DNA of 64,000 nucleotides. Source: an uncultured Flavobacteriales bacterium (GTDB lineage: Bacteria > Bacteroidota > Bacteroidia > Flavobacteriales_D > Sanyastnellaceae). Of the stretch, positions 52,952 through 62,494 are shown one piece after another. Within the stretch, counting starts at the first letter, position 1; every line of letters starts with the position of its first letter. The translations under genes and the position numbers were made by a program. Under the pieces are notes generated by a model. It made no database searches and was not told the DNA's origin. It worked only from the letters and a program-made list of their open reading frames with translations. Where the stretch lies: positions 18,234-82,233 of the forward strand of contig CALCNZ010000107.1 in the NCBI GenBank assembly GCA_937897625.1, given 5' to 3'.

Positions 52952-53929
52952 GTGGTAAAGATTGGTGATATTGAACTTCCTGAATTTCCGTTGCTCCTTG
53001 CTCCCATGGAAGATGTGAGCGATCCACCGTTCCGTATGGTTTGCAAGGAACAAGGTGTCGATTTAATGTATACCGAATTCATAAGCAGCGAAGGGCTTAT
53101 TCGCGATGCCGCGAAAAGTAAAATGAAACTCGATATCTTCGAATACGAGCGTCCTATAGGTATTCAAATTTTCGGAAGTGAAATTGAATCCATGGTAAAA
53201 AGCGCCGAGATTATTGAGTCGGTAAACCCCAACCTGTTAGACATCAATTACGGTTGTCCCGTTTCCAAGGTAACCTGCAAAGGCGCCGGGGCGGGCATCC
53301 TTCAGAACATTCCAAAAATGGTTGCTATGACCGAAGCGGTTGTGAAAGCAACAAAACTTCCAGTTACGGTAAAGACTCGTTTAGGGTGGGATGATGGTTC
53401 AAAAAACATCGAAGAAGTTGCTGAACGTCTTCAAGACATAGGCATTCAAGCGTTAACTGTTCACGGAAGAACGCGTGTTCAAATGTACAAGGGCGAAGCC
53501 AACTGGGAACTTATTGCGAAAGTGAAAGAAAACCCGCGCATTCATATTCCGATTTTTGGAAACGGCGACATCGACTCTCCCGAAAAAGCATGGGAGTACA
53601 AAAACAAATACGGTGTAGACGGAATCATGGTGGGCCGCGCCAGCATTGGCTATCCGTGGATCTTCCGAGAAATCAAACACTACTTCAAAACGCAAGAGTT
53701 ACTTCCACCACCTACCATTGAAGAACGAATTGCTGCGTGCAAAAGTCACTTTGAATTTTCACTTCGCTGGAAAGGAGAAAAATTAGGTATTCTTGAAATG
53801 AGAAGACACTACACCAATTACTTCAAAGGAATTCCCAATTTTAAACCGTTTCGAATGGACTTGGTTACTTCCATGGACATCGATTTCATTCGTAAAAAGT
53901 TAGATGATATTGCTCATCTTGAAGTCTAA
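52952..53929 (+). CDS. dusB: tRNA-dihydrouridine synthase (DusB-like)
   Basis: A 325-residue flavin TIM barrel with a GTG start (an ATG one base upstream is out of frame). It begins PLLLAPMEDVSDPPFR. The catalytic Cys is in NYGCPVSKV followed by KGAGAG, substrate contacts are in VKTRLGWDD and TVHGRTR, and the FMN phosphate site is IFGNGDI then DGIMVGRASIGYPW, as in DusB. It reduces uridine in tRNA loops. It follows frr by ten bases. Confidence 0.93.
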   Translation: MVKIGDIELPEFPLLLAPMEDVSDPPFRMVCKEQGVDLMYTEFISSEGLIRDAAKSKMKLDIFEYERPIGIQIFGSEIESMVKSAEIIESVNPNLLDINYGCPVSKVTCKGAGAGILQNIPKMVAMTEAVVKATKLPVTVKTRLGWDDGSKNIEEVAERLQDIGIQALTVHGRTRVQMYKGEANWELIAKVKENPRIHIPIFGNGDIDSPEKAWEYKNKYGVDGIMVGRASIGYPWIFREIKHYFKTQELLPPPTIEERIAACKSHFEFSLRWKGEKLGILEMRRHYTNYFKGIPNFKPFRMDLVTSMDIDFIRKKLDDIAHLEV

Positions 53930-53939
53930 CTTCTTCCCT

Positions 53940-53947
53940 TAACTTCG
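53940..53947 (+). promoter_or_regulatory. Possible -7 box of trhO (TAACTTCG)
   Basis: TAACTTCG, the same octamer as at pyrH, lies 30 bases before the trhO ATG in the 48-base gap after dusB. A second near match, TATACTTG, is closer to the ATG, and the two cannot be told apart by eye. Confidence 0.35.
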
Positions 53948-53977
53948 CGACATCTAGAATAATCTATACTTGTTCAG

Positions 53978-55000
53978 ATGAAAAAATTATACAACACAGA
54001 AGATAAGCGCATCCTGCGCGAACGCATGCTCGCCGATTCCACTCCGCGAACAACAGTTTCATTTTACAAATACCATCAAATCGAGAACCCACAAGAGTTT
54101 AGAGACAGTCTGTTTCTGAATTGGAGCGAACTCGGTGTATTGGGTAGAACCTATATCGCTTCTGAAGGTATCAACGCTCAAATCTCTGTTCCCACAGAAA
54201 ATTTCGAACAGTTTGTCAAAGACCTTTATTCCATTGATTTTCTAAATGGTGTTCGCCTGAATACGGCTGTCGACGAGGGAAAATCGTTTTATGCCTTGAA
54301 AGTAAAACTTCGCAATAAAATTGTTGCAGACGGTATTGAAGACCCAAACTTCGATCCTTCCAACACCGGTAAATACCTAAACGCGGAAGAATGGAACCAA
54401 CAGCTTTCCGATCCGAATACTGTCGTTGTTGACATGCGCAATCACTACGAAAGTGAAGTGGGTCATTTCGAAGGAGCAATTTGCCCCGATGTTGACACCT
54501 TCCGCGAAGAGTTGCAAGTTGTTGAAGACATTCTTCAAAACGATAAAGACAAAAAAGTTTTAATGTATTGCACCGGTGGTATTCGTTGTGAAAAAGCTTC
54601 GGCTTACATGAAGCACAAAGGATTTGAAAATGTTTATCACCTGGAAGGGGGAATCATTAAATACGCTCGCGATGCGAAAGCAAACGACCTTGACATCAAG
54701 TTCAAAGGCGTGAATTTCGTATTCGATGAACGACTTGCAGAGCGCATTTCAGATGAGGTCATTGCAACGTGTCACCAATGTGGCGAACCGTTCGATCACC
54801 ACACCAATTGCATGAACTTAGGTTGTCACATCTTATTCATTCAATGCGACAAATGCAAAGCAAAATACGAAAACTGCTGCTCTGAAGAGTGTCAAAGCAT
54901 CACTCATTTAAGCGAAGAAGAGCAAAAAGAACTGCGTAAGAAAACGCCTGTAGTCCGCAATGTATATAAGAAAGGGCGCATGCCGAAACTGACGAAATAA
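53978..55000 (+). CDS. trhO: tRNA uridine-34 hydroxylase (rhodanese-family TrhO/YceA)
   Basis: A 340-residue YceA/TrhO protein. The N-terminal acylphosphatase-like domain (about 15-115) contains [13 protein letters not shown]. The rhodanese domain (about 125-240) has the active Cys in [13 protein letters not shown]. The C terminus is Cys-rich with CHQC, CMNLGC, CDKC and CCSEEC, probably binding a metal. It hydroxylates U34 of some tRNAs as the first step to 5-methoxyuridine or its derivatives. It stands between dusB and the DUF2795 gene, so two tRNA-modifying genes are neighbours. Confidence 0.92.
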   Translation: MKKLYNTEDKRILRERMLADSTPRTTVSFYKYHQIENPQEFRDSLFLNWSELGVLGRTYIASEGINAQISVPTENFEQFVKDLYSIDFLNGVRLNTAVDEGKSFYALKVKLRNKIVADGIEDPNFDPSNTGKYLNAEEWNQQLSDPNTVVVDMRNHYESEVGHFEGAICPDVDTFREELQVVEDILQNDKDKKVLMYCTGGIRCEKASAYMKHKGFENVYHLEGGIIKYARDAKANDLDIKFKGVNFVFDERLAERISDEVIATCHQCGEPFDHHTNCMNLGCHILFIQCDKCKAKYENCCSEECQSITHLSEEEQKELRKKTPVVRNVYKKGRMPKLTK

Positions 55001-55007
55001 TCATTTC

Positions 55008-55037
55008 TTGCACACGTGCTCAAAAATGTTATATTCG
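55008..55037 (+). promoter_or_regulatory. Two-part promoter of the DUF2795 gene (TTG-N19-TATATTCG)
   Basis: TTG at 55008-55010 and TATATTCG at 55030-55037 are separated by exactly 19 bases, the layout described for Bacteroidota sigma-A promoters. The leader before the ATG at 55070 is 32 bases and includes CCCTTAAGCGTTAA. Confidence 0.6.
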
Positions 55038-55069
55038 CGTAACGTAAAAAACCCTTAAGCGTTAATACT

Positions 55070-55291
55070 ATGTACTGGACTTTAGAATTGGCCTCATATC
55101 TCGAAGACGCACCTTGGCCTGCAACAAAAGAAGAATTAATCGATTACGCAATGCGTGCTGGTGCACCGTTGGAAGTCGTTGAAAACCTTCAACAATTAGA
55201 AGACGAAGAAGAGGTGTTTGAAAGCATCGAAGACATTTGGCCAGACTACCCAACCAAAGAAGATTTCTTCTTCAACGAAGACGAATATTAA
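55070..55291 (+). CDS. DUF2795-domain small acidic protein
   Basis: A 73-residue protein with 22 acidic and only three basic residues. It matches DUF2795: YWTLELASYLEDAPWPATKEELIDYA, read in two parts, then APLEVVENLQQL and a tail rich in Glu, Asp and Phe. The family is common in Bacteroidota and of unknown function. The fold may be a short helical bundle. It has its own promoter and is followed 23 bases later by the deaminase. Confidence 0.85.
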   Translation: MYWTLELASYLEDAPWPATKEELIDYAMRAGAPLEVVENLQQLEDEEEVFESIEDIWPDYPTKEDFFFNEDEY

Positions 55292-55314
55292 TTTCTTTTT
55301 CGTAGCCGCATTCC

Positions 55315-55752
55315 ATGCCAACAGCTGAGGAACAAAAGCAACTGAGGTACGACCTCGCGTACTTGCGCATGGCCAAAGAATGGGCTAAACTTTCGCATTG
55401 TAACCGAAAACAAGTAGGAGCACTTCTGGTAAAAAATGGTGTTATTATTTCAGACGGTTATAACGGAACGCCTAGCGGATTTCCCAACACATGCGAAAAC
55501 GAATCCGGAGAAACTCATTGGTACGTCTTACACGCAGAAGCCAACGCCATTTTGAAGGTAGCGAAATCTACCAACAACGCTCAAGGTTCAACTTTGTACA
55601 TAACCCTCAGCCCTTGTAAAGATTGCTGTAAACTCATTCTGCAATCAGGTATCATTCGAATGGTGTACCTAGACGCCTACAAAGACACAACCGCAATAGA
55701 CTTCCTGAAAAACTCAGGTATTGAAGTTGTTCAACGAGAACTTCCAGAATAA
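55315..55752 (+). CDS. Deoxycytidylate deaminase
   Basis: A 145-residue zinc deaminase of the dCMP/ComEB group. The zinc and proton-shuttle residues are in LHAEANAIL (His and Glu), and the two zinc cysteines are in LSPCKDCCKLI. The entry contains GYNGTPSGFPN, typical of dCMP deaminase, which turns dCMP to dUMP for dTMP synthesis. It lies 27 bases before the first S41 protease. Confidence 0.93.
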   Translation: MPTAEEQKQLRYDLAYLRMAKEWAKLSHCNRKQVGALLVKNGVIISDGYNGTPSGFPNTCENESGETHWYVLHAEANAILKVAKSTNNAQGSTLYITLSPCKDCCKLILQSGIIRMVYLDAYKDTTAIDFLKNSGIEVVQRELPE

Positions 55753-55779
55753 CGCTATCTTTTCAACTTCGAAACAACC

Positions 55780-57414
55780 ATGTCTGAAGAAATACAAAAC
55801 GAAAAATCTGGCAAGTCTCCGCTGCAGCCCTTGTATTATGCTTTTGTTTTAATCGCAGGAATTCTAATTGGAACCCTCCTTGCCGATAAAAACCTGCTCA
55901 CCATTAAGACAGGGAAAGAAGACAATCCGAATAAACTCGTTAGTCTTATTGATTTTATTGAAGACAACTACGTAGATAGCGTAGACAAAAAGAAAATCAT
56001 CGACGATGCCATTGCATCTATTCTTAAAAATCTAGACCCACACAGTTATTATTTAAACCCGGAAGAATACGCCAAAGCGAAAGAAGAAATGTCCGGCTCT
56101 TATGAAGGGGTTGGCGTTGAATTCTTAATCCTTCGCGACTCACTTATGGTGAACCGTGTTGTTCCATTCGGACCGAGCTTCCGTGCTGGCATTCAGTCCG
56201 GCGACAGAATTGTTCAAGTAGATGGAAAAGATATTTCTGGAAAATCACTGAACAACGAAGGAGTCATGAAAATGTTGAAGGGTGACGCTGGAAGTACTGT
56301 GAACATTAGCGTTCTTCGTAAAAAACAATACTTTAATTTCAATGTTGAAAGAGGCTCACTCCCTCTTCCTAGTGTACCTTCTTTCTACAAAATAGAAGAC
56401 GACCTTGGGTACATTAAAATCGATCGATTCGCAAAAACCACCTATGACGAATTTCTTACTGCAGGAAACGCACTTAGAAACCAAGGGTGCACAAAATTCA
56501 TTTTAGACCTGCGCGGCAACGGAGGTGGACTACTCGATCAAGCCACGAACATCGCCGAAGAATTCCTCGAAAAAGATCGCCTCATGGTGTACACCTCAGG
56601 AACACACGCCGGAAGAAACGATTACAACACCCAAAAACGTGGTGCCTTCGCAGATCTTCAAGTAACTGTACTCATTGACGAATACAGCGCCTCTGCTAGC
56701 GAAATTGTTGCAGGCGCCTTGCAAGATTGGGACCGCGCTATTATTGTTGGTAGACGCTCATTCGGAAAAGGTCTGGTTCAAAGTGAAATTGAACTTCCAG
56801 ATAAAAGCGCACTTCGTTTAACTACCGCACGCTATTATACCCCAACGGGAAGGTGCATTCAAAAACCTTACGGAGATTCTTCGAAATACTTCAACGAAAC
56901 ACATCAGCGCTGGTCAAGCGGCGAGTTATTCAATCAAGATAAAATAACTCATGTAGATTCATTGAAATTCTATACTCCTTCAGGAAGGGTAGTATACGGT
57001 GGTGGTGGCATTACGCCAGATGTCTTCATTCCATTCGATTCTACTTCAACGTCGTTCGCATTAATTGATATTATCAACTTCGGAATATTGAGACACCTAT
57101 GCTTCGATTTTGTGGATCAAAACAGAGCCGCTCTTTCCAATTGGAAATCTTTCGATCAATATCAAAAGAGTTATAAAACGGAAGACGCGCTCTTAGAAAA
57201 AACTCTGCTCTCCGCAAAAGAAAATAACATCCTTTATACAAAGGCAGAAGTAGCAAAACTGAAGTCGCAATGCGCTCTTCGATTCAAAGCTCAAATTGCT
57301 CGAGCTCTATTCGATGAAAACGCTATGATTCGCATCATGAACGCTGAAGACCCGGAGTTAATAAAGGCTGTAGAGGTTTCGAAAAACTACAATACTTTTT
57401 TCTATCACCCCTAA
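55780..57414 (+). CDS. S41-family C-terminal processing peptidase (first copy)
   Basis: A 544-residue carboxyl-terminal protease with an uncleaved N-terminal membrane anchor (about 18-38). A PDZ domain (about 105-185, with GVGVEFLI and GIQSGDRIVQVDG) is followed by the S41 core. Catalytic Ser is in DEYSASASEIVAGALQ, and Lys follows in RSFGKGLVQ. It cleaves periplasmic proteins near their C termini. The C-terminal segment (about 420-544) is helical. Its stop overlaps the rnpA start (TAATG), so it is coupled to rnpA. Confidence 0.93.
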   Translation: MSEEIQNEKSGKSPLQPLYYAFVLIAGILIGTLLADKNLLTIKTGKEDNPNKLVSLIDFIEDNYVDSVDKKKIIDDAIASILKNLDPHSYYLNPEEYAKAKEEMSGSYEGVGVEFLILRDSLMVNRVVPFGPSFRAGIQSGDRIVQVDGKDISGKSLNNEGVMKMLKGDAGSTVNISVLRKKQYFNFNVERGSLPLPSVPSFYKIEDDLGYIKIDRFAKTTYDEFLTAGNALRNQGCTKFILDLRGNGGGLLDQATNIAEEFLEKDRLMVYTSGTHAGRNDYNTQKRGAFADLQVTVLIDEYSASASEIVAGALQDWDRAIIVGRRSFGKGLVQSEIELPDKSALRLTTARYYTPTGRCIQKPYGDSSKYFNETHQRWSSGELFNQDKITHVDSLKFYTPSGRVVYGGGGITPDVFIPFDSTSTSFALIDIINFGILRHLCFDFVDQNRAALSNWKSFDQYQKSYKTEDALLEKTLLSAKENNILYTKAEVAKLKSQCALRFKAQIARALFDENAMIRIMNAEDPELIKAVEVSKNYNTFFYHP

Positions 57415-57818
57415 TGGATACGCTTTCCAAACAGGAACGGCTCTATAAAAAGAAATCCATTGAGTCGCTTTATGCTCATGGAAAAAGCATTAAAACACCA
57501 GCAATCATTTGCTTGTACCACCCCTCCGAAGAGGTTTCGGAATTTCCAATACAAGCGCTTTTCACTGCGCCTAAACGTCGTTTCGCAAGAGCGCACGATA
57601 GAAACAGAATCAAGCGTTTAATCAAAGAGGTCTACAGAAAAGAAAAACAAATTCTTTATGACCACCTCAACAACAAGGGTGAAAAATTGTCGTTAGCCTT
57701 TATCTTTACAGGTACCCGCATTCCCGATTACGACTATGTGGAACAAAAAGTTAAATACCTTATTCGACAACTTATTTCTGTTACGAACCAAGAGCATTCA
57801 AACCATGAAAATACTTAA
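57414..57818 (+). CDS. rnpA: Ribonuclease P protein component
   Basis: A 134-residue RnpA with the family start LSKQERLYKKKSIESLYAHG and the RNA-binding motif ARAHDRNRIKRLIKEVYR. It binds the RNase P RNA for tRNA 5' maturation. The ATG is within the stop of the preceding S41 gene, and its last 14 bases overlap the second S41 gene. rpmH and dnaA, its neighbours in many other bacteria, are not here. Confidence 0.95.
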   Translation: MDTLSKQERLYKKKSIESLYAHGKSIKTPAIICLYHPSEEVSEFPIQALFTAPKRRFARAHDRNRIKRLIKEVYRKEKQILYDHLNNKGEKLSLAFIFTGTRIPDYDYVEQKVKYLIRQLISVTNQEHSNHENT

Positions 57819-59472
57819 GCAATCTCTTCTTTTCTTTCTGCTCTCTTTTTCTTCTTTACTCTCTTTTGCTCAACCAGCAACTTCAACAAATTATTTCGAA
57901 GTCGTAAAAAATCTTGAAATTTTTACAGATGTTTTTCGTCAACTCGATTTATTGTATGTGGAAGAGTCTACTCCTGGAAACCTTGTCAACACCGCTCTAT
58001 CTGGCATGTTAGCTTCCTTGGACCCGTACACCGTTTACTACCCCGAATCTAAAATCGAAGATGCCATGTACCTTCAAACGGGCATGTATGGTGGGGTGGG
58101 CGCTCGGGTAGATTTAGTAAGTGGAAAAAACACGGTGCTCGAGGTATTCGAGTCGTTTCCCGCATATAAATCCGGTCTACGTGCTGGAGATATCATTACC
58201 CACATAAACGGAAAATCCATCGATGGAATTGATCTCGATAACCTCGAAGACGGGCTTACAGGAACCCCAGGAAGCGTCGTAAATCTGACTGTACTCCAAC
58301 TTGGAAAATCAACTCCCTCAGAACTAGCTGTAACCCGCGAAAGCATTAAAACTCCCGACGTTCCTCACTTCCAACTATTAGAAAATAATGTTGGTTATAT
58401 CAAACTCGATGAATTCACACAAACCGCTTCCGAAGATGTAAAAAGAAGCTTCAATTCACTGAAAGAAAAAGGAATGAAAAAACTCATTCTCGACTTACGC
58501 GGAAACGGTGGAGGATTGCTCAATGAAGCTGTGAAAATCGTGAACTTCTTCGTTCCGAAAGGAACAGAAATAACCCGTACAATGGGAAAAACAGAGTCTT
58601 GGAAACAGGTGTATGTTGCGCAATACGAACCTTTGGATTTAACCATGCCGCTTGTTGTTTTGGTCGACGAAATGTCTGCCTCGGCCTCTGAAATTGTAAG
58701 CGGAAGTTTACAAGATTTAGACCGAGCAGTTATTGTTGGCGTGCCTTCGTATGGAAAGGGACTGGTTCAACAAACATTAGACTTGTCTTACAACGCGAAA
58801 ATGAAAGTCACTGTAGCTAAATACTATACACCTAGCGGAAGATGTATTCAAAAATTAGATTACGGAAACAAAAAAAATGGACACGCAACTCAAATAGATA
58901 CTGCGCAAATTAGAACATTCTACACCACACACGGAAGACCGGTAAAAGATGGAAGTGGTATTTATCCAGATGTTCTAATGACTGCTAGTGCTTCGAAAGA
59001 AATCTTAGCACAACTGCAAAAAAACTTCGCCTACTTTCGCTTTGGTGTAGAGTTTAAAAAGACACACCCTTCCATTGATTCAGCAGGAAGCTTTAAGATT
59101 TCGCAAAAAGACTACAACGATTTTGTTCTATTCGCGAAGAACAACGCCAAAGACTTTGTTCCCTCCTGGTTCGAACACATTGAAAAATTAGAAAAAGAAT
59201 TAGAAAACCAAACATCTGTAAATCCGGCGCTGAAAGATCAATTAAACAGTTTACAAAACGGAATTTCTTCTGCTCTCGAAACCAGTTTAGCACAGCTTCA
59301 AGCCGAGTTAACCCCAAAGCTCGAAGCAAAAATTATTGAGATGTATTATTTCCGCTCAGCGGCAATTAAGCAGTCGTTAACCAACGATCCGCTAATTCGA
59401 GCTTCTCAGGATGTCTTTCAAAAGAACTACGCAACCATTCTTGCTGGACCAGCAGAGACTGAAAAAAAATAA
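57805..59472 (+). CDS. S41-family C-terminal processing peptidase (second copy, exported)
   Basis: About 555 residues from ATG 57805. A reading from 57736 adds residues inside rnpA and no signal peptide. The signal peptide is MKILKQSLLFFLLSFSSLLS, with cleavage near FAQ. The PDZ (about 90-175, with GVGARVDLVSG and GLRAGDIITHINGKS) and S41 core follow. Catalytic Ser is in DEMSASASEIVSGSLQ, and Lys in PSYGKGLVQQ. It is periplasmic, unlike the membrane-anchored first copy. It overlaps rnpA by 14 bases. Confidence 0.93.
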   Translation: MKILKQSLLFFLLSFSSLLSFAQPATSTNYFEVVKNLEIFTDVFRQLDLLYVEESTPGNLVNTALSGMLASLDPYTVYYPESKIEDAMYLQTGMYGGVGARVDLVSGKNTVLEVFESFPAYKSGLRAGDIITHINGKSIDGIDLDNLEDGLTGTPGSVVNLTVLQLGKSTPSELAVTRESIKTPDVPHFQLLENNVGYIKLDEFTQTASEDVKRSFNSLKEKGMKKLILDLRGNGGGLLNEAVKIVNFFVPKGTEITRTMGKTESWKQVYVAQYEPLDLTMPLVVLVDEMSASASEIVSGSLQDLDRAVIVGVPSYGKGLVQQTLDLSYNAKMKVTVAKYYTPSGRCIQKLDYGNKKNGHATQIDTAQIRTFYTTHGRPVKDGSGIYPDVLMTASASKEILAQLQKNFAYFRFGVEFKKTHPSIDSAGSFKISQKDYNDFVLFAKNNAKDFVPSWFEHIEKLEKELENQTSVNPALKDQLNSLQNGISSALETSLAQLQAELTPKLEAKIIEMYYFRSAAIKQSLTNDPLIRASQDVFQKNYATILAGPAETEKK

Positions 59473-59475
59473 TCC

Positions 59476-60915
59476 GTGCTGAAATTCTTCAGTCATCCCA
59501 AAACACAATTAGCCGCTCTTGCTCTCTGGGCATGTATGTTGCCGTTTTGGAACTTAGGAATGTCGGTAGCTATGTTCTTTCTGCTGTTTGTGTCTGTTGT
59601 TTCAGCTATTCAGAAAAGGAAACTCGTATTGCTTCCTGTCTTACGCAACCCCATTTACTTGAGCTTCCTTCTTGTCTGGATTCTTCTCTTATTCGGATTT
59701 TTTCGTGGTGGGGAAAACGCCCTAATAGTAAAGGAACTAAAAACACTTCTTCCTTTAATTCTCGCGCCGTTATTTTTACAGAACCTTTCTCCTCTTTCGA
59801 AGAAAGATGAAAATATTATTTGGAAGGTATTTTTTACCTCTGTAGGTATTGCCGCGCTTATTTGTGTTGCCTATGCTGTTGCGAAATACCCGCTTCAAGA
59901 GCCTAGAGACGCTTCGTTGTTTATATCACACATTCGGTTCAGCTTAATGGCTGTATTAGGCGTTATTGCTGCCTGGAGGTTACCTGGAATCCTCCCCACC
60001 TACCTGAAAATTACCTTAACCGGCATTGTCTGTTCGTTTTTCTTCTTTGTAGGAACATTAACCGGTTGGGGATTTTTAATTTTGCTTGTCATACTTCTAT
60101 TCGCTTCAAAATCGAAGCGAAACAAATTTATTGTAGCTGGAACCTCATTTGCCCTTATCTCAGTTTTACTTTTCTTGCTTTCGCAATTAACCCAATCTAA
60201 CAGTTTTCAAACTGAAAATGGAAATCGTATTTTCATAAACATTGCTCCGCTCGAAATAGACAGCGCATGGCTAGCGCGTACCAACCACCCCATGCTTCAA
60301 AAAGACGCAAGAGGACAACTCGTTCAAACCACGCTCATTCGCTATTTAACCAGTAAAGGATTGTCGAAAGATGCACTTGGTGTTCAACAATTAACAGATA
60401 ATGATATTTCGAATATCCTCGCCGGATATACCAATTGCAATGAACCACATTGGAATGCTTTAGAAAAACGCTGGCACCAGATTGTGTTTGAATATCAAAC
60501 CTTTCAAAGCGGAGAAAACCCAAGCGGACACTCCATTTTCCAACGTGTGGAATATTATAAAGCCGCAAAATTTATTCTTGAACGAAACCTCGTTTTTGGC
60601 GTTGGCCAAGGGAATGTGAAAACCGCGTACTCAGAGGCTTACAAGCAAACTTCTCCTAACTTAGATGAAAAGGTACAACACGCTGTTCATAACCAGTTTC
60701 TTTCTTATTGGATTGCTTCAGGGTTAGCGGCAATTATCTCCTTCCTTCTTTATTTTTATTTCATGTGGAAAGAAGCCAAAGGAAAGGAAATCGCCCTAGC
60801 TTTTGTAATACTTGCTTTTTTATCTTGTCTTACGGAAGATACTCTTACAACCCAGCCTGGTGTTGCATTTTTTGCCTTTTTCAGTACGTTCTTTTTCTTT
60901 ATTCCGAAAAAATAA
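59476..60915 (+). CDS. O-antigen ligase-like (Wzy_C) membrane protein
   Basis: A 479-residue polytopic protein with a GTG start three bases after the S41 gene. About ten hydrophobic helices surround a large periplasmic loop (about 245-400), with RNLVFGVGQGNVKTAY near its end, the Wzy_C pattern. Such proteins join or polymerise glycans on lipid carriers at the outer face of the inner membrane. The glycan is unknown. Its stop codon directly abuts that of the convergent M28 peptidase. Confidence 0.8.
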   Translation: MLKFFSHPKTQLAALALWACMLPFWNLGMSVAMFFLLFVSVVSAIQKRKLVLLPVLRNPIYLSFLLVWILLLFGFFRGGENALIVKELKTLLPLILAPLFLQNLSPLSKKDENIIWKVFFTSVGIAALICVAYAVAKYPLQEPRDASLFISHIRFSLMAVLGVIAAWRLPGILPTYLKITLTGIVCSFFFFVGTLTGWGFLILLVILLFASKSKRNKFIVAGTSFALISVLLFLLSQLTQSNSFQTENGNRIFINIAPLEIDSAWLARTNHPMLQKDARGQLVQTTLIRYLTSKGLSKDALGVQQLTDNDISNILAGYTNCNEPHWNALEKRWHQIVFEYQTFQSGENPSGHSIFQRVEYYKAAKFILERNLVFGVGQGNVKTAYSEAYKQTSPNLDEKVQHAVHNQFLSYWIASGLAAIISFLLYFYFMWKEAKGKEIALAFVILAFLSCLTEDTLTTQPGVAFFAFFSTFFFFIPKK

Positions 60916-62493
60916 TTAGTTCTTCAACTTAATTCGTGTGGGTGCATTAGCAATTTCCCATGCGGTGCTGAATACCAACTGTGCTATGCTACACATCTTG
61001 ACATAAAGTATCTTTTCTGGATCATCTCCCGGTTTGTGATAATCTTCATGAACACCACTGAAATAAAAGATTACAGGAATATTGTTCTTCGCGAAATTGT
61101 AATGGTCTGAACGGTAGTAAAACTGATTTGGATCGTCTTCGGCATTGAAGGTATAGTCCAAAGTAAGATTAGATGTTTGCTTGTTCACTTCCTCCGAAAT
61201 GGTGTGTAAATCCATACTCAAACGATCACTACCAATCAGATAAACATATTTTTCATTGTCCTTATGCGCCTCGTCAACTCTCCCAATCATGTCTATATTT
61301 AAGTCGCAAACCGTGTTAGCGAGCGGATAAACCGGATGTCTTGTGTAATAATCGCTTCCGAACAAACCTTTCTCCTCACCGCTTACATGAAGAATAAGAA
61401 TGCTCCGCTTTGGACCGTTTCCATCTTTCTTAGCTTGAATAAAAGCCTCTGCAATTTCCATGGCTGAAACCGTTCCTGAACCATCGTCATCGGCACCGTT
61501 GTTAATCTCACCGTTCACAATACCAATGTGATCATAATGGGCAGAAACAACAACAATCTCATTCTTCAATGTTTCATCGCTTCCTTCAATAAAAGCAAGT
61601 ACATTTTCACTCGAAACAATTTCATCAGTGACACTTACATTCAAAGAAACTGTGGTGTTAACAGTTTTTACATTTTTAGATTTGATTTTCTTTTTTGTAC
61701 CTATACCGGCAGTTTTTACAATATCTAAATTGAACCACTCATTGGCAGATTTCTCATTCGTGAAAATCAAAGGAATCCCAGTGGCAACAGATACATCTAC
61801 ATCTTCTATCAACTCCATTTTTTCAGATTCCAACCAAAATTTAATTCGTGGTAAAAATGTCGCATAATCTCTGCGCACCACTACTATGGCCTTAGCTCCT
61901 TTCTGCTGAGCCAACGCCACTTTCAATCCAGGATCATATGACCAATCGCTCAATTGTTCGCTATCACCAGAAATCAGAGATTTACCCTTTTTTGTTTTTG
62001 GTTCTCCGTCCATAACAACAACTAATGCATCAGTTACATCCAATCCAGCGTAGTCGTTATAACGACCTTCTGAAATTCCATAACCAGCAAATACAATTTT
62101 TGTAAATGTCTTAGTTCCCTCTAAGCCTTCGGCATCCAAAGAAAAAATATCCTTCGAACTTTCATAATTTTTTCCATTAACGGTAAGGACAGTTGAAGTT
62201 AATTTTCGTTTACGTAAAGGAAAGCTCTGCTGCTGAACGCCAGTCATAGAGCCTTTTTCTAATCCTAGCGATTCATAATAACTCTCTAGAAACGCTGCCG
62301 CTTTTTTCTGACCAGGTTTACTGGTTTCTCTTCCTTCAAAATCATCTGCAGATAAAATATACAAATGATCTTTTAACTCCTGAACAGTAATTGAATTCAT
62401 ATAAGTATTACGCTTATCAAATTCATCGTTCGCCTTTTGTGCTTGGCTAATTAAGCTTACAAATACAAAAAATAATACCAGTGATCTCTTCAT
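60916..62493 (-). CDS. Exported M28-family zinc aminopeptidase with PA insert
   Basis: About 525 residues from ATG 62493. A TTG-start reading from 62505 adds four residues. Signal peptide MKRSLVLFFVFVSLISQA. The M28 core has metal ligands in VSAHYDHIG (His), NNGADDDGSG (bridging Asp), VSGEEKGLFGS (general base and ligand Glu), LNIDMIGR (Asp) and VHEDYHKPGDD (His). A protease-associated insert lies before it (about 120-290). It should trim peptides in the periplasm or outside the cell. It follows rpiB with a single base between stop and start. Confidence 0.92.
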   Translation of the reverse strand: MKRSLVLFFVFVSLISQAQKANDEFDKRNTYMNSITVQELKDHLYILSADDFEGRETSKPGQKKAAAFLESYYESLGLEKGSMTGVQQQSFPLRKRKLTSTVLTVNGKNYESSKDIFSLDAEGLEGTKTFTKIVFAGYGISEGRYNDYAGLDVTDALVVVMDGEPKTKKGKSLISGDSEQLSDWSYDPGLKVALAQQKGAKAIVVVRRDYATFLPRIKFWLESEKMELIEDVDVSVATGIPLIFTNEKSANEWFNLDIVKTAGIGTKKKIKSKNVKTVNTTVSLNVSVTDEIVSSENVLAFIEGSDETLKNEIVVVSAHYDHIGIVNGEINNGADDDGSGTVSAMEIAEAFIQAKKDGNGPKRSILILHVSGEEKGLFGSDYYTRHPVYPLANTVCDLNIDMIGRVDEAHKDNEKYVYLIGSDRLSMDLHTISEEVNKQTSNLTLDYTFNAEDDPNQFYYRSDHYNFAKNNIPVIFYFSGVHEDYHKPGDDPEKILYVKMCSIAQLVFSTAWEIANAPTRIKLKN

Positions 62494-62494
62494 T

